Assembly: GCA_024653905.1 (NCBI GenBank)
Contig: JANLGZ010000067.1
Coordinates: 1 to 7,330 of the forward strand
Reading direction: 5' to 3'
Source: an archaeon
GTDB lineage: Archaea; Iainarchaeota; Iainarchaeia; Iainarchaeales; Iainarchaeaceae
DNA: 7,330 nt
Under the pieces are notes generated by a model, which saw only the letters and a program-made list of their open reading frames with translations, was not told the DNA's origin and did no database searches. The translations under genes were made by a program, and so were the position numbers. Of the stretch, positions 1-6,300 are shown piece after piece (position 1 is the stretch's first letter; the number at the start of each line of letters is the position of its first letter).

Positions 1-20
1 CAAGAAGTGTGAAAGCATGA
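1..20 (+). CDS. Possible 3' end of an upstream gene (partial)
   Basis: The frame starting at base 3 reads R-S-V-K-A and then TGA at 18-20, which overlaps the ATG of trpE at 17-19. This is the same ATGA arrangement seen at all seven downstream junctions, so the bases most likely are the tail of a preceding operon gene. Only five residues are visible, so no product can be named. Because aroA lies at the other end, another shikimate or tryptophan gene is a reasonable guess, but that is inference. Confidence 0.45.
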
Positions 21-1618
21 AAGGATTAAACGAACTTAAAAAAGCAAATAAAGGTAGCATTGTACCAATTTACGAAACAGTGGATAGCATAAGCAATGCT
101 GAGGAATATTTTGAAAAAATCAGCGATTATGGAAGAAAAAAGAATTCAATTCTTTTGGAGAGTGCGGACATTATCACAAAGTACGGGGAAAAAAGCATTG
201 GTTCGGCTAATCCTTGTTTGAAAGTAAAAGGAAGAGGGAAAAATTTTGAAATTACCGCACTTAATGATTTGGGGAAACGTTTTTTGAAAGAAATAAAAAA
301 AGATTTGGGTTTTTGTGATTCGTTAAAAGTTAGTGAAAGCAAAATTTCCGGAACACTTGAAATAGGGAAAAAAATCCTGAGCGAAGAGGAAAGATTAAGG
401 CAAAAAACTCATGCAGATGTTCTGAGAGCAATTGTATTCAAATTAAAACCTGCTTACCAACCGTTTGAAGTTTATGGAGGTTTGATGGGTGCGATTGCAT
501 ATGATTTTATTGATCAGTTTGAAAAGCTCCCAAAGAACAAAAAGGATGTTTTGAAAGAGCCGGATTATGAAATGAATTTTTATGATAATTTATTTTTGAT
601 TGATCATAAAAAAAAGCAGATTACTTTTATTGCAAACGCATTGATTTTCGGAAAAAAAGATAAGGCAAAAGAACTGAAAAGATGCGAAAAAATTATTGAA
701 AATTATAAAAATGCACTGAATTCAAAAATCCCGATTGGAAAAAAACCTACAGGAAAGAAACCCGTAGTGAAAACGGACACTTCAAAAAAAGAGTTTGTGA
801 GAATTGTTTCTTCGCTGAAAAAACACGTCCTTAAAGGGGATGTTTTTCAGGTGGTTCCATCAAGAACAATAATTTCCACCTATTCTGCCGAACCTTTGGA
901 TATTTATGATTCTTTAAGAAAACTAAACCCAAGCCCTTACATGTTTTACTTCAGCAACAGTACAGGAATTTTACTTGGTTCGAGTCCTGAAACTTTTATC
1001 AAAGTTGACGGGGATAAAACAAAGAGGATTCACATCAGGCCAATTGCAGGAACTGTTCCAAGGGGGAAAAAGAACGGCAAAATTGACAAGGAACTTGATG
1101 AAAAATATGCCAACCAGTTGAGAAATGATAAAAAGGAAGTAGCTGAGCATACAATGCTGATTGATTTAGCACGGAATGATGTGGCTAAGGTTTCAGTAGC
1201 GGGAACCAGGGTTTGTGAGAGACCTTATACTGTTGAAAAGTATTCTCACGTACAGCATCTTGTGAGTTATGTTTCAGGGATTTTAAAGCCAGAATTTGAT
1301 GCATTACACGCGTATCTGGCATCTATGAATATGGGCACTTTAACGGGCGCTCCTAAAGTGGAGGCAATGAAACTTATCAGAAAAAAAGAAAAAACAAGAA
1401 GAGGCTTTTATGGAGGAAGCATCGGTTACCTAACTCCGTCAGGGGATTTCGATTCCGCAATTGTAATAAGAAGTATGAGTTTACAGAAAGGAAAAGCTTA
1501 CGTAAGAGCAGGCGCCGGGATTATTTTTGATTCAAAACCTGAAAAGGAATTTTTAGAAACTGAAAAGAAAGCAAGGGCTGCTTTGAAAGCAATTGAAATT
1601 GCGGAGATGAAAAAATGA
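17..1618 (+). CDS. trpE: Anthranilate synthase component I (TrpE)
   Basis: TrpE converts chorismate to anthranilate in the cytoplasm, using ammonia supplied by the TrpG glutaminase. At 533 aa it is full length for the family. The N-terminal domain (about residues 14-205) carries the LLES motif (46-49). With NPSPYMF at 304-310, this forms the known tryptophan feedback site, so allosteric inhibition is probably kept. A lysine-rich linker (about 235-257) leads into the chorismate-binding domain. That domain shows IRPIAGT (340-346), EHTMLIDLARND (377-388), HLVSYVSG (414-421), MNMGTLTGAPKVEAM (437-451), YGGSIGYL (465-472) and the C-terminal RAGAGIIFDSKPEKE (497-511). The pattern around 428-453 is close to the enteric TrpE type. 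The frame is open to the left edge, but the ATG at 17 overlaps a TGA like every other junction and lies at a normal TrpE N-terminus. Only weak ribosome-binding similarity (GTGA at 9-12) precedes it. The protein contains no tryptophan. Confidence 0.97.
   Translation: MKGLNELKKANKGSIVPIYETVDSISNAEEYFEKISDYGRKKNSILLESADIITKYGEKSIGSANPCLKVKGRGKNFEITALNDLGKRFLKEIKKDLGFCDSLKVSESKISGTLEIGKKILSEEERLRQKTHADVLRAIVFKLKPAYQPFEVYGGLMGAIAYDFIDQFEKLPKNKKDVLKEPDYEMNFYDNLFLIDHKKKQITFIANALIFGKKDKAKELKRCEKIIENYKNALNSKIPIGKKPTGKKPVVKTDTSKKEFVRIVSSLKKHVLKGDVFQVVPSRTIISTYSAEPLDIYDSLRKLNPSPYMFYFSNSTGILLGSSPETFIKVDGDKTKRIHIRPIAGTVPRGKKNGKIDKELDEKYANQLRNDKKEVAEHTMLIDLARNDVAKVSVAGTRVCERPYTVEKYSHVQHLVSYVSGILKPEFDALHAYLASMNMGTLTGAPKVEAMKLIRKKEKTRRGFYGGSIGYLTPSGDFDSAIVIRSMSLQKGKAYVRAGAGIIFDSKPEKEFLETEKKARAALKAIEIAEMKK
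1603..1610 (+). promoter_or_regulatory. Ribosome binding site of trpG
   Basis: GGAGATGA lies inside the end of trpE, four bases before the trpG ATG. It differs by one base from GGAGGTGA, the complement of the conserved 16S rRNA 3' tail. It supports the ATG at 1615 as the start and independent re-initiation at the overlap. Confidence 0.6.
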
Positions 1619-2208
1619 AAATTCTTTTGATTGATAATTTTGATTCTTTTACTTATAATCTTGTTGACGAGTTTGAGAAAAGAAAATGCAAAGTTGAAGT
1701 TTACAGGAATGATGTTCCGATGAAAGAAATCAGAAAAATAGCATCAAAACTGAAGCCTGATTTGATTGTTGTTTCTCCTGGGCCTTCAAACCCGAAAAAT
1801 GCAGGCATTAGCATTCCAATCATAAGAGAGTATGCGGGAAAAATTCCTGTTTTTGGGGTTTGTCTTGGCGAACAGGCAATTGTAGAAGCATTTGGGGGAA
1901 AGGTTTCAAGAGCGTTTGAAACAATTCACGGAAAACCATCTTTAATTAATCACAATAATCAAGGCATTTTCAAAGGACTGAGCAATCCTTTTACTGCAGG
2001 GCGTTATCATTCTCTTGCGGGCACAAGAATTCCGAAAGAAATTGAGGTTACTGCAAAAAGCGAATCAGGAGTTGTAATGGGAGTAAGGCACAGGGAATTT
2101 TTTGTTGAAGGCGTGCAATTTCATCCCGAAAGCATTCTTACACCTGAAGGCGGAAAAATTATTGAGAATGTTTTGAAAATGGTGAAATCAGAAGGTGCAA
2201 GAAAATGA
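1615..2208 (+). CDS. trpG: Anthranilate synthase component II, glutamine amidotransferase (TrpG)
   Basis: TrpG is a class I glutamine amidotransferase. It hydrolyses glutamine and passes ammonia to TrpE. At 197 aa it is the usual length of a stand-alone TrpG. Visible motifs are LLIDNFDSFTYNL (4-16), the oxyanion-region SPGP (54-57), the nucleophile Cys83 in GVCLG (81-85), HGK (105-107), RYHSL (130-134), and the His170/Glu172 pair in QFHPES (168-173) that completes the catalytic triad. GQAIVEA-type sequence after the nucleophile and RYHSLAG resemble the enteric TrpG domain, but here TrpG is not fused to TrpD. Residue 86, directly after CLG, is Glu where His is usual. It starts inside the trpE stop codon and is coupled to it, which fits the 1:1 complex with TrpE. 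It has no tryptophan. An amidotransferase shared with para-aminobenzoate synthesis is possible but cannot be judged here. Confidence 0.96.
   Translation: MKILLIDNFDSFTYNLVDEFEKRKCKVEVYRNDVPMKEIRKIASKLKPDLIVVSPGPSNPKNAGISIPIIREYAGKIPVFGVCLGEQAIVEAFGGKVSRAFETIHGKPSLINHNNQGIFKGLSNPFTAGRYHSLAGTRIPKEIEVTAKSESGVVMGVRHREFFVEGVQFHPESILTPEGGKIIENVLKMVKSEGARK
2191..2197 (+). promoter_or_regulatory. Ribosome binding site of trpD
   Basis: GAAGGTG lies in the last codons of trpG, seven bases before the trpD ATG. It matches the 16S tail complement GGAGGTG at six of seven positions and supports the start at 2205. Confidence 0.55.
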
Positions 2209-3218
2209 TTGTGGAAGCTACTGAAAAAATTTCTGAAAAAAATGATTTGACACGGGAAGAATCAAAACAAGTTTTTGATGAAATAATGAACGGCAAAACA
2301 ACTCATGAACAGATTGTGAAATTTTTACTTGCATTGAATGAGAAAGGCGAAAGTATAAAGGAAATTCAGGGCGCTTGCGAATCAATGAGGAGTGTTGTTG
2401 CTAAAGTTACTTACTCAGGAAATGCTGATGTGTTGGATGTTGTAGGAACTGGCGGAGATGGGAAGAGTTCTTTTAATGTTTCAACAACAAGCGCGATTGT
2501 TGCTGCAGGAGCAGGATGTATTGTAGCAAAGCACGGAAACAGAAGTGTTTCAAGCAAAAGCGGAGCCGCTGATGTACTGGAAGCATTGGGGGTTAATATT
2601 GAAACCAGTGCTGAACGAAATTCTGAAATCCTTTCCAAAATAGGTTTGATTTTTATGTTCGCACCTAAACATCATCCTGCAACGAAGTATGCTATTGCTC
2701 CAAGAAAGGAAATCGGAAAAAGAACCATATTCAATATTTTAGGCCCAATAACAAATCCTGCAAATGCTAATACTTATCTTTTAGGAGTTTATAGCGAGGA
2801 ACTTGCTGAAAAACTGGCTTTTGTATTGGCTGGACTGAATACAAAACATGCAATGGTTGTTCATGGTTCTGGTTTTGATGAAGCCACTTTAACTGGTAAA
2901 ACAACTGTTTTTGAGGTACTTGACAAAAAGGTTAAAAAAACTGAGATTACTCCAGAACAATTCGGATTCGAGGTTTGTAAGGAAAAAGACCTTGCGGTTG
3001 AAAATGCGGAGGAATCATCAGAAATTATAAAGAAAATTTTGAAAGGAGAGGAACAGGGTGCCAAAAGAGACACGGTTCTTTTGAATGCGGGAATTGCTAT
3101 TTTTGCAAATGGGAAAGCAAAAAGCATTGATGAAGGAATTGAAAAAGCAAAAGAGAGCATTGATTCCGGAAAAGCTTTGGAGAAATTGAATTTACTTATT
3201 GAGGCGAGCAACAAATGA
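2205..3218 (+). CDS. trpD: Anthranilate phosphoribosyltransferase (TrpD)
   Basis: TrpD transfers phosphoribose from PRPP to anthranilate, giving phosphoribosyl-anthranilate. At 337 aa it is the standard length. The N-terminal helical region (1-70) precedes the nucleoside phosphorylase/phosphoribosyltransferase class III fold. Diagnostic motifs are GTGGDGKSSFN (81-91, PRPP phosphate loop), KHGNRSVSSKSGAADVLE (109-126, anthranilate/PRPP site), HHPA (156-159), RKEIGKRTIFNILGP (167-181) with TNPA after it, and the magnesium-binding Asp225-Glu226 in GSGFDEATL. The GSGFDEATL stretch and HHPA differ from the enteric TrpD form and resemble the more widespread type. The gene overlaps trpG and trpC by four bases at its two ends. 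No tryptophan residues are present. Confidence 0.96.
   Translation: MIVEATEKISEKNDLTREESKQVFDEIMNGKTTHEQIVKFLLALNEKGESIKEIQGACESMRSVVAKVTYSGNADVLDVVGTGGDGKSSFNVSTTSAIVAAGAGCIVAKHGNRSVSSKSGAADVLEALGVNIETSAERNSEILSKIGLIFMFAPKHHPATKYAIAPRKEIGKRTIFNILGPITNPANANTYLLGVYSEELAEKLAFVLAGLNTKHAMVVHGSGFDEATLTGKTTVFEVLDKKVKKTEITPEQFGFEVCKEKDLAVENAEESSEIIKKILKGEEQGAKRDTVLLNAGIAIFANGKAKSIDEGIEKAKESIDSGKALEKLNLLIEASNK
3201..3207 (+). promoter_or_regulatory. Ribosome binding site of trpCF
   Basis: GAGGCGA, seven bases before the ATG at 3215, matches GAGGTGA with one change. It sits within the last codons of trpD. Confidence 0.5.
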
Positions 3219-4606
3219 AATTTCTTGAAAAGGTTAAGAAAGTAAAGCTCAAGGAGATTGAGCAGAGAAAAAAGAAATTTCCTTTGGAAAAGTTAAAGAA
3301 AGGAATAACAAAGGCAAATCATTCATTCAGAAAAACAATCAAAGGAAAAAATAAAGTTTCGCTTATTGCGGAATTCAAAAAGAGTTCTCCTTCCAGAGGA
3401 AAAATAAACCAAAAAGCTTCACTGAAAGAATTCATTTCGCTTTACAATGAATATGCGGACTGCATTTCAATTCTTACTGAAGAAAAATATTTTTCGGGAA
3501 AACTTGATTTTCTAAAACAGGCTAGGAGATACACCAAAAAACCTATTCTGAGAAAGGATTTCATTCTAGATGAATATCAGGTTTATGAAGCAAGAGCTTA
3601 TGGGGCTGATGCGGTTCTTTTGATTGCTGGTTTTGTTTCGGAAAAGAAATTAAAAGAACTTGTGAAAATTACAGGGAGTTTAGGAATGGATGCTTTAGTA
3701 GAAGCTGATTCTGCTTTTGGATTGAAAAAGGCAATTGCTTCTGGTTCAAAATTAATCGGAATTAATAATAGAAATCTTAATACTTTGAAAGAGAATTTTT
3801 TGCACACTGAAAAACTTCTCAAAGGAATTTCTGCAAAAAAAAGAAAAGAACTCATTATTGTTTCTGAGTCAGCGATTGATTCACAAAAGCAGATTGAATC
3901 TTTGAAAGGAAAAGTTGATGCAGTTCTTGTGGGCACAGGAATAATGAGTTACCCTGTACCAAAAGTAAAGCTTCGTGAGTTAACAGGAAAAACGCTTGTG
4001 AAGGTTTGCGGTATTACAAACAAAAAAGATGCACAAAATGCTGTGAGGCTTGGCGCGGATGTTATTGGATTAAACTTTTACAAAAAAAGCCCAAGGTTTG
4101 TGAGTGTAAAGCAGGCAGGAGAAATTGCAAACTCAGTAAGAGGAAAGGTTTTGGTTGCAGGAGTTTTTGTGAATGAAACAAAAACCAAAGTCAATAGTAT
4201 TGTGAAGCAGGCTGGTTTGGATATTGTTCAGTTTTCAGGAACTGAAAAACCAAGTTATGTGAAAGGTTTCAGTTTTCCTATAATTAAAGCGGTTCATATT
4301 AAGGATAAGAAAAGTGTTTCTGTTGCAAAGAATTTTGATTGTGAAATGATTATGGTTGATTCTTTTGTAAAAGGTGAATTCGGAGGCACTGGAAAACCAA
4401 TAAACCCGAAGCTTGTGAATAAAACTAAAATCAGCCAGAATTTAGTGTTTTCTGGGGGTTTGAATCCGAAGAACGTTGCAGGAATTATACTGGAATTCAA
4501 TCCTCTGATGGTTGATGTTTGCTCTGGTATTGAAAAAGAGGCCGGAAGGAAAAGCTTTTCTAAAATGAAATCCTTTATATCCAATGTAAGAGGTGTGGAA
4601 AAATGA
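3215..4606 (+). CDS. trpCF: Fused indole-3-glycerol-phosphate synthase / phosphoribosylanthranilate isomerase (TrpC-TrpF)
   Basis: This is a bifunctional enzyme of 463 aa with two consecutive TIM barrels. It catalyses the isomerase step (TrpF half) and the ring-closing decarboxylation (TrpC half). TrpC spans about residues 1-255. The catalytic set is visible: Glu53 and Lys55 in IAEFKKSSPS, Lys114 in ILRKDF, Glu163 in VEAD, Asn184 in GINNRNL and Glu218 in SESAI. GTGIM at 240-244 forms the phosphate site. TrpF spans about 261-463, with general base Cys265 in KVCGIT, general acid Asp382 in VDSF, GGTGKP (390-395), FSGGL (412-416) and DVCSGIE (434-440). The seam is only a few residues (about 250-262). 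E. coli has the same fusion order, but the TrpF half here looks like ordinary stand-alone TrpF rather than the divergent enteric domain. Ser341 replaces the usual His of the VQLHG motif. No tryptophan is present, and both halves look functional. Confidence 0.96.
   Translation: MKFLEKVKKVKLKEIEQRKKKFPLEKLKKGITKANHSFRKTIKGKNKVSLIAEFKKSSPSRGKINQKASLKEFISLYNEYADCISILTEEKYFSGKLDFLKQARRYTKKPILRKDFILDEYQVYEARAYGADAVLLIAGFVSEKKLKELVKITGSLGMDALVEADSAFGLKKAIASGSKLIGINNRNLNTLKENFLHTEKLLKGISAKKRKELIIVSESAIDSQKQIESLKGKVDAVLVGTGIMSYPVPKVKLRELTGKTLVKVCGITNKKDAQNAVRLGADVIGLNFYKKSPRFVSVKQAGEIANSVRGKVLVAGVFVNETKTKVNSIVKQAGLDIVQFSGTEKPSYVKGFSFPIIKAVHIKDKKSVSVAKNFDCEMIMVDSFVKGEFGGTGKPINPKLVNKTKISQNLVFSGGLNPKNVAGIILEFNPLMVDVCSGIEKEAGRKSFSKMKSFISNVRGVEK
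4590..4595 (+). promoter_or_regulatory. Ribosome binding site of trpB
   Basis: GAGGTG, seven bases before the trpB ATG at 4603, exactly matches the core complement of the 16S rRNA 3' end. It is the clearest site in the window and lies inside the end of trpCF. Confidence 0.65.
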
Positions 4607-5784
4607 AAGGTCGTTTTGGAGAGTATGGGGGACAGTTTGTGCCGGAAACATTAATGCCTGCGGTGAACGAACTTGAAAATGCATTTTATAAGTATAAGAA
4701 AAATAAAAAATTCAATTCTGAACTGAACATTTTATTGAAAGATTTTGTTGGGAGACCAACTGCTATTACTTTTGCTCCGACTTTGAGCAAAAAATATGGG
4801 TGTAAAATTTATTTGAAAAGAGAAGACTTGGCTCATACTGGTGCACACAAAATAAACAATGCTATGGGTCAGGCACTTTTGGCAAAGAAGATGGGTAAAA
4901 AAAGAATCATTGCTGAAACTGGAGCCGGACAGCATGGAGTTGCAACAGCAATTGCCTGTGCGATGTTAGGATTAGAGTGTCACGTATATATGGGTGAAAT
5001 TGATATTGAAAGGCAGAAGCCTAATGTTTTCAGAATGAAACTTGCAGGGGCAGAGGTTGTTCCTGTTTCGAGTGGTTCGCGAACACTTAAAGATGCAATC
5101 AATGAAGCACTTCGGGATTGGACTGCAAATGTGGAGACCACGCATTATTTGCTTGGTTCTGTTTTAGGACCGCATCCTTATCCAGAAATGGTTGCTTACT
5201 TTCAGTCTATTATTGGTAAAGAAGCGAGAAAACAGATTCTTGCAAAAGAAAAAAAATTACCCAAAGCGGTTATTGCGTGCGTTGGCGGGGGTTCTAATGC
5301 AATAGGAATTTTCAAGGGTTTTATTAAGGATAAAAATGTTGAACTCATTGGAGTTGAAGCTGGCGGTTTAGGAATTAAAGGAGGAAAGCACGCGGCTAGA
5401 TTTGCGGATAAAAAACTCGGAAGAAAAGGAGTTTTGCATGGAACCTTGAGTTATGTTCTGCAGGATAAGGCTGGACAGATTTACAATACTCATTCGATTT
5501 CTGCTGGGTTGGATTATTCTTCTGTTGGACCGGAACATTCTATGCTTAGAGATATGAAAAGAGCAAGTTATTCTTATGCAACTGATAAGGAAGCTTTGGA
5601 CGCATTCAAGATTCTTTCAGAAAAGGAAGGAATCATTCCTGCTTTGGAATCAGCACACGCGGTTGCTTATGCTTTGAAGTACGCAAAAAAATGCAACAAG
5701 AATGATATTGTTCTGATTAATCTTTCCGGAAGAGGCGATAAGGATTTGGAAACTGTTTCAAAAGCAATGGGGGTCAGGATATGA
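4603..5784 (+). CDS. trpB: Tryptophan synthase beta subunit (TrpB)
   Basis: TrpB is the PLP-dependent subunit that condenses indole with L-serine to form tryptophan, receiving indole through a tunnel from TrpA. At 393 aa it is the normal length of the TrpB1 type. Motifs are GEYGGQFVPE (6-15), KREDLAHTGAHKINNA (72-87) with the PLP-binding Lys83, the catalytic Glu105 in AETGAGQHG, GPHPYP (189-194), the cofactor phosphate loop GGGSN (228-232), GLDYSSVGPEH (302-312) with Asp304, ALES (347-350) and NLSGRGDKD (373-381). HTGAHKINN is the widespread form, unlike the GGAHKTNQ of enteric bacteria. It contains the only tryptophan (Trp173) in the pathway enzymes of this window. Its stop overlaps the start of an unrelated gene instead of trpA, which is unusual because TrpA and TrpB form one alpha-beta-beta-alpha complex. 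Confidence 0.98.
   Translation: MKGRFGEYGGQFVPETLMPAVNELENAFYKYKKNKKFNSELNILLKDFVGRPTAITFAPTLSKKYGCKIYLKREDLAHTGAHKINNAMGQALLAKKMGKKRIIAETGAGQHGVATAIACAMLGLECHVYMGEIDIERQKPNVFRMKLAGAEVVPVSSGSRTLKDAINEALRDWTANVETTHYLLGSVLGPHPYPEMVAYFQSIIGKEARKQILAKEKKLPKAVIACVGGGSNAIGIFKGFIKDKNVELIGVEAGGLGIKGGKHAARFADKKLGRKGVLHGTLSYVLQDKAGQIYNTHSISAGLDYSSVGPEHSMLRDMKRASYSYATDKEALDAFKILSEKEGIIPALESAHAVAYALKYAKKCNKNDIVLINLSGRGDKDLETVSKAMGVRI
5769..5774 (+). promoter_or_regulatory. Probable ribosome binding site of the gene between trpB and trpA
   Basis: GGGGGT ends six bases before the ATG at 5781 and resembles GGAGGT with one mismatch. It lies in the trpB codons for the C-terminal Gly-Val, so it may serve whichever gene follows trpB. 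It would have worked for trpA before any insertion. Confidence 0.4.
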
Positions 5785-5785
5785 G
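5779..5785 (+). repeat. Direct repeat ATATGAG, left copy
   Basis: ATATGAG covers the trpB stop and the start of the inserted gene. The identical seven bases recur at 6294-6300, at the stop of that gene and start of trpA. The other junctions downstream of trpE read AAATGA instead. The ATGA part is required by the overlap, so only three bases of identity are beyond what the gene layout demands. Confidence 0.4.
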
Positions 5786-6299
5786 GCAGTTTTTCAAAAA
5801 AAAATTACGCACATCACACGCCCCTGTTCTTGCAGAAGCACAACCGGCACACGAATTGCCAATAAAAATACAAACTACAGGTGACAATAGATTATGTAAT
5901 GAAACAGTTCCTCGTTTCAAACAAGCTTATGCTGACAATACTTTAGTGAGCACACATCTACTCCTTGATGGAAGAAAGTGCAGGGTTTTTCTCAAGGGGT
6001 TGGTACTGGAAGGCACGAAGTTTAGCTATAGGCGAATGAACTGGGGGCAAAATTATTATGGCGGGTCCGCAGCATACATTCCTGACACTGGGCTTTTTTA
6101 CAAAGTTACAGTTAATCCTGATGGATCTATTAGTTTACGGAAAGCAGTTAACATTGATAATGATTTGAAAAGCAACTATTCTGCTCCAAAGAATATAAGG
6201 AAACTGTTTTCAGAGAAAAAGCCATTGACAAAAAGATTAGCTGATCATGTTCGCACAATATTCAAACCGAGAAGCACAAACTCTGAGGGAACAATATGA
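5781..6299 (+). CDS. Uncharacterised basic protein encoded between trpB and trpA
   Basis: I do not recognise this 172-aa protein. It is strongly basic (17 Lys and 13 Arg against 8 Asp and 6 Glu by hand count). There is no signal peptide, membrane segment, helix-turn-helix or zinc-finger pattern; the only cysteines are 39 and 67. The N-terminus is a lysine-rich stretch (residues 2-10) followed by a probably unstructured part to about 50. Residues 55-125 alternate hydrophobic and polar residues with turns such as DG, NPDG and PDTG, which suggests a small beta-rich domain. A conspicuous Tyr/Trp/Gly patch lies at 83-95. The end (137-164) looks like basic helices. It is a genuine gene by layout: four-base ATGA overlaps at both ends and no competing frame. 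Codon choice differs from its neighbours: 5 of 13 arginines are CGN against about 10 of 76 in the trp genes, and 4 of 5 glutamines are CAA against 0 of 8 in trpB. Translation is coupled to trpB and trpA, but a functional link to tryptophan synthase is only inferred from position. Confidence 0.8.
   Translation: MRQFFKKKLRTSHAPVLAEAQPAHELPIKIQTTGDNRLCNETVPRFKQAYADNTLVSTHLLLDGRKCRVFLKGLVLEGTKFSYRRMNWGQNYYGGSAAYIPDTGLFYKVTVNPDGSISLRKAVNIDNDLKSNYSAPKNIRKLFSEKKPLTKRLADHVRTIFKPRSTNSEGTI
6285..6290 (+). promoter_or_regulatory. Ribosome binding site of trpA
   Basis: GAGGGA, five bases before the trpA ATG at 6296, lies within the last codons of the inserted gene. It resembles GAGGTGA and supports this start. 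The inserted gene therefore brought or evolved its own site for trpA. Confidence 0.5.
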
Positions 6300-6300
6300 G
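6294..6300 (+). repeat. Direct repeat ATATGAG, right copy
   Basis: This is identical to 5779-5785 and lies 515 bp downstream of it. Collapse of the two copies would remove the intervening gene and leave the trpB stop and trpA start in a normal ATGA overlap. Confidence 0.4.

Noticed and set aside
2411..4684. Several minus-strand open frames of 75-117 codons opposite trpD, trpCF and trpB
   Set aside because: They are antisense shadows of strongly conserved genes, rich in Ser/Phe/Pro as expected from reversed lysine/glutamate codons, and have no independent support.
5796..5804. Run of nine A near the start of the unknown gene, a possible slippage or programmed frameshift site
   Set aside because: Homopolymer A runs are common in this AT-rich, lysine-rich sequence, and the frame is open through the run to a stop that overlaps trpA, so no frameshift is needed.
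5781..6299. The unknown gene as a TrpY, TRAP or anti-TRAP type regulator
   Set aside because: No helix-turn-helix and no CxxCxGxG zinc motif is visible (only Cys39 and Cys67), and neither length nor sequence fits these families.
5779..6300. Insertion sequence or transposon remnant between trpB and trpA
   Set aside because: No inverted repeats were seen at the ends, no transposase motifs are present, and the frame is intact. Only a short direct repeat flanks the gene.
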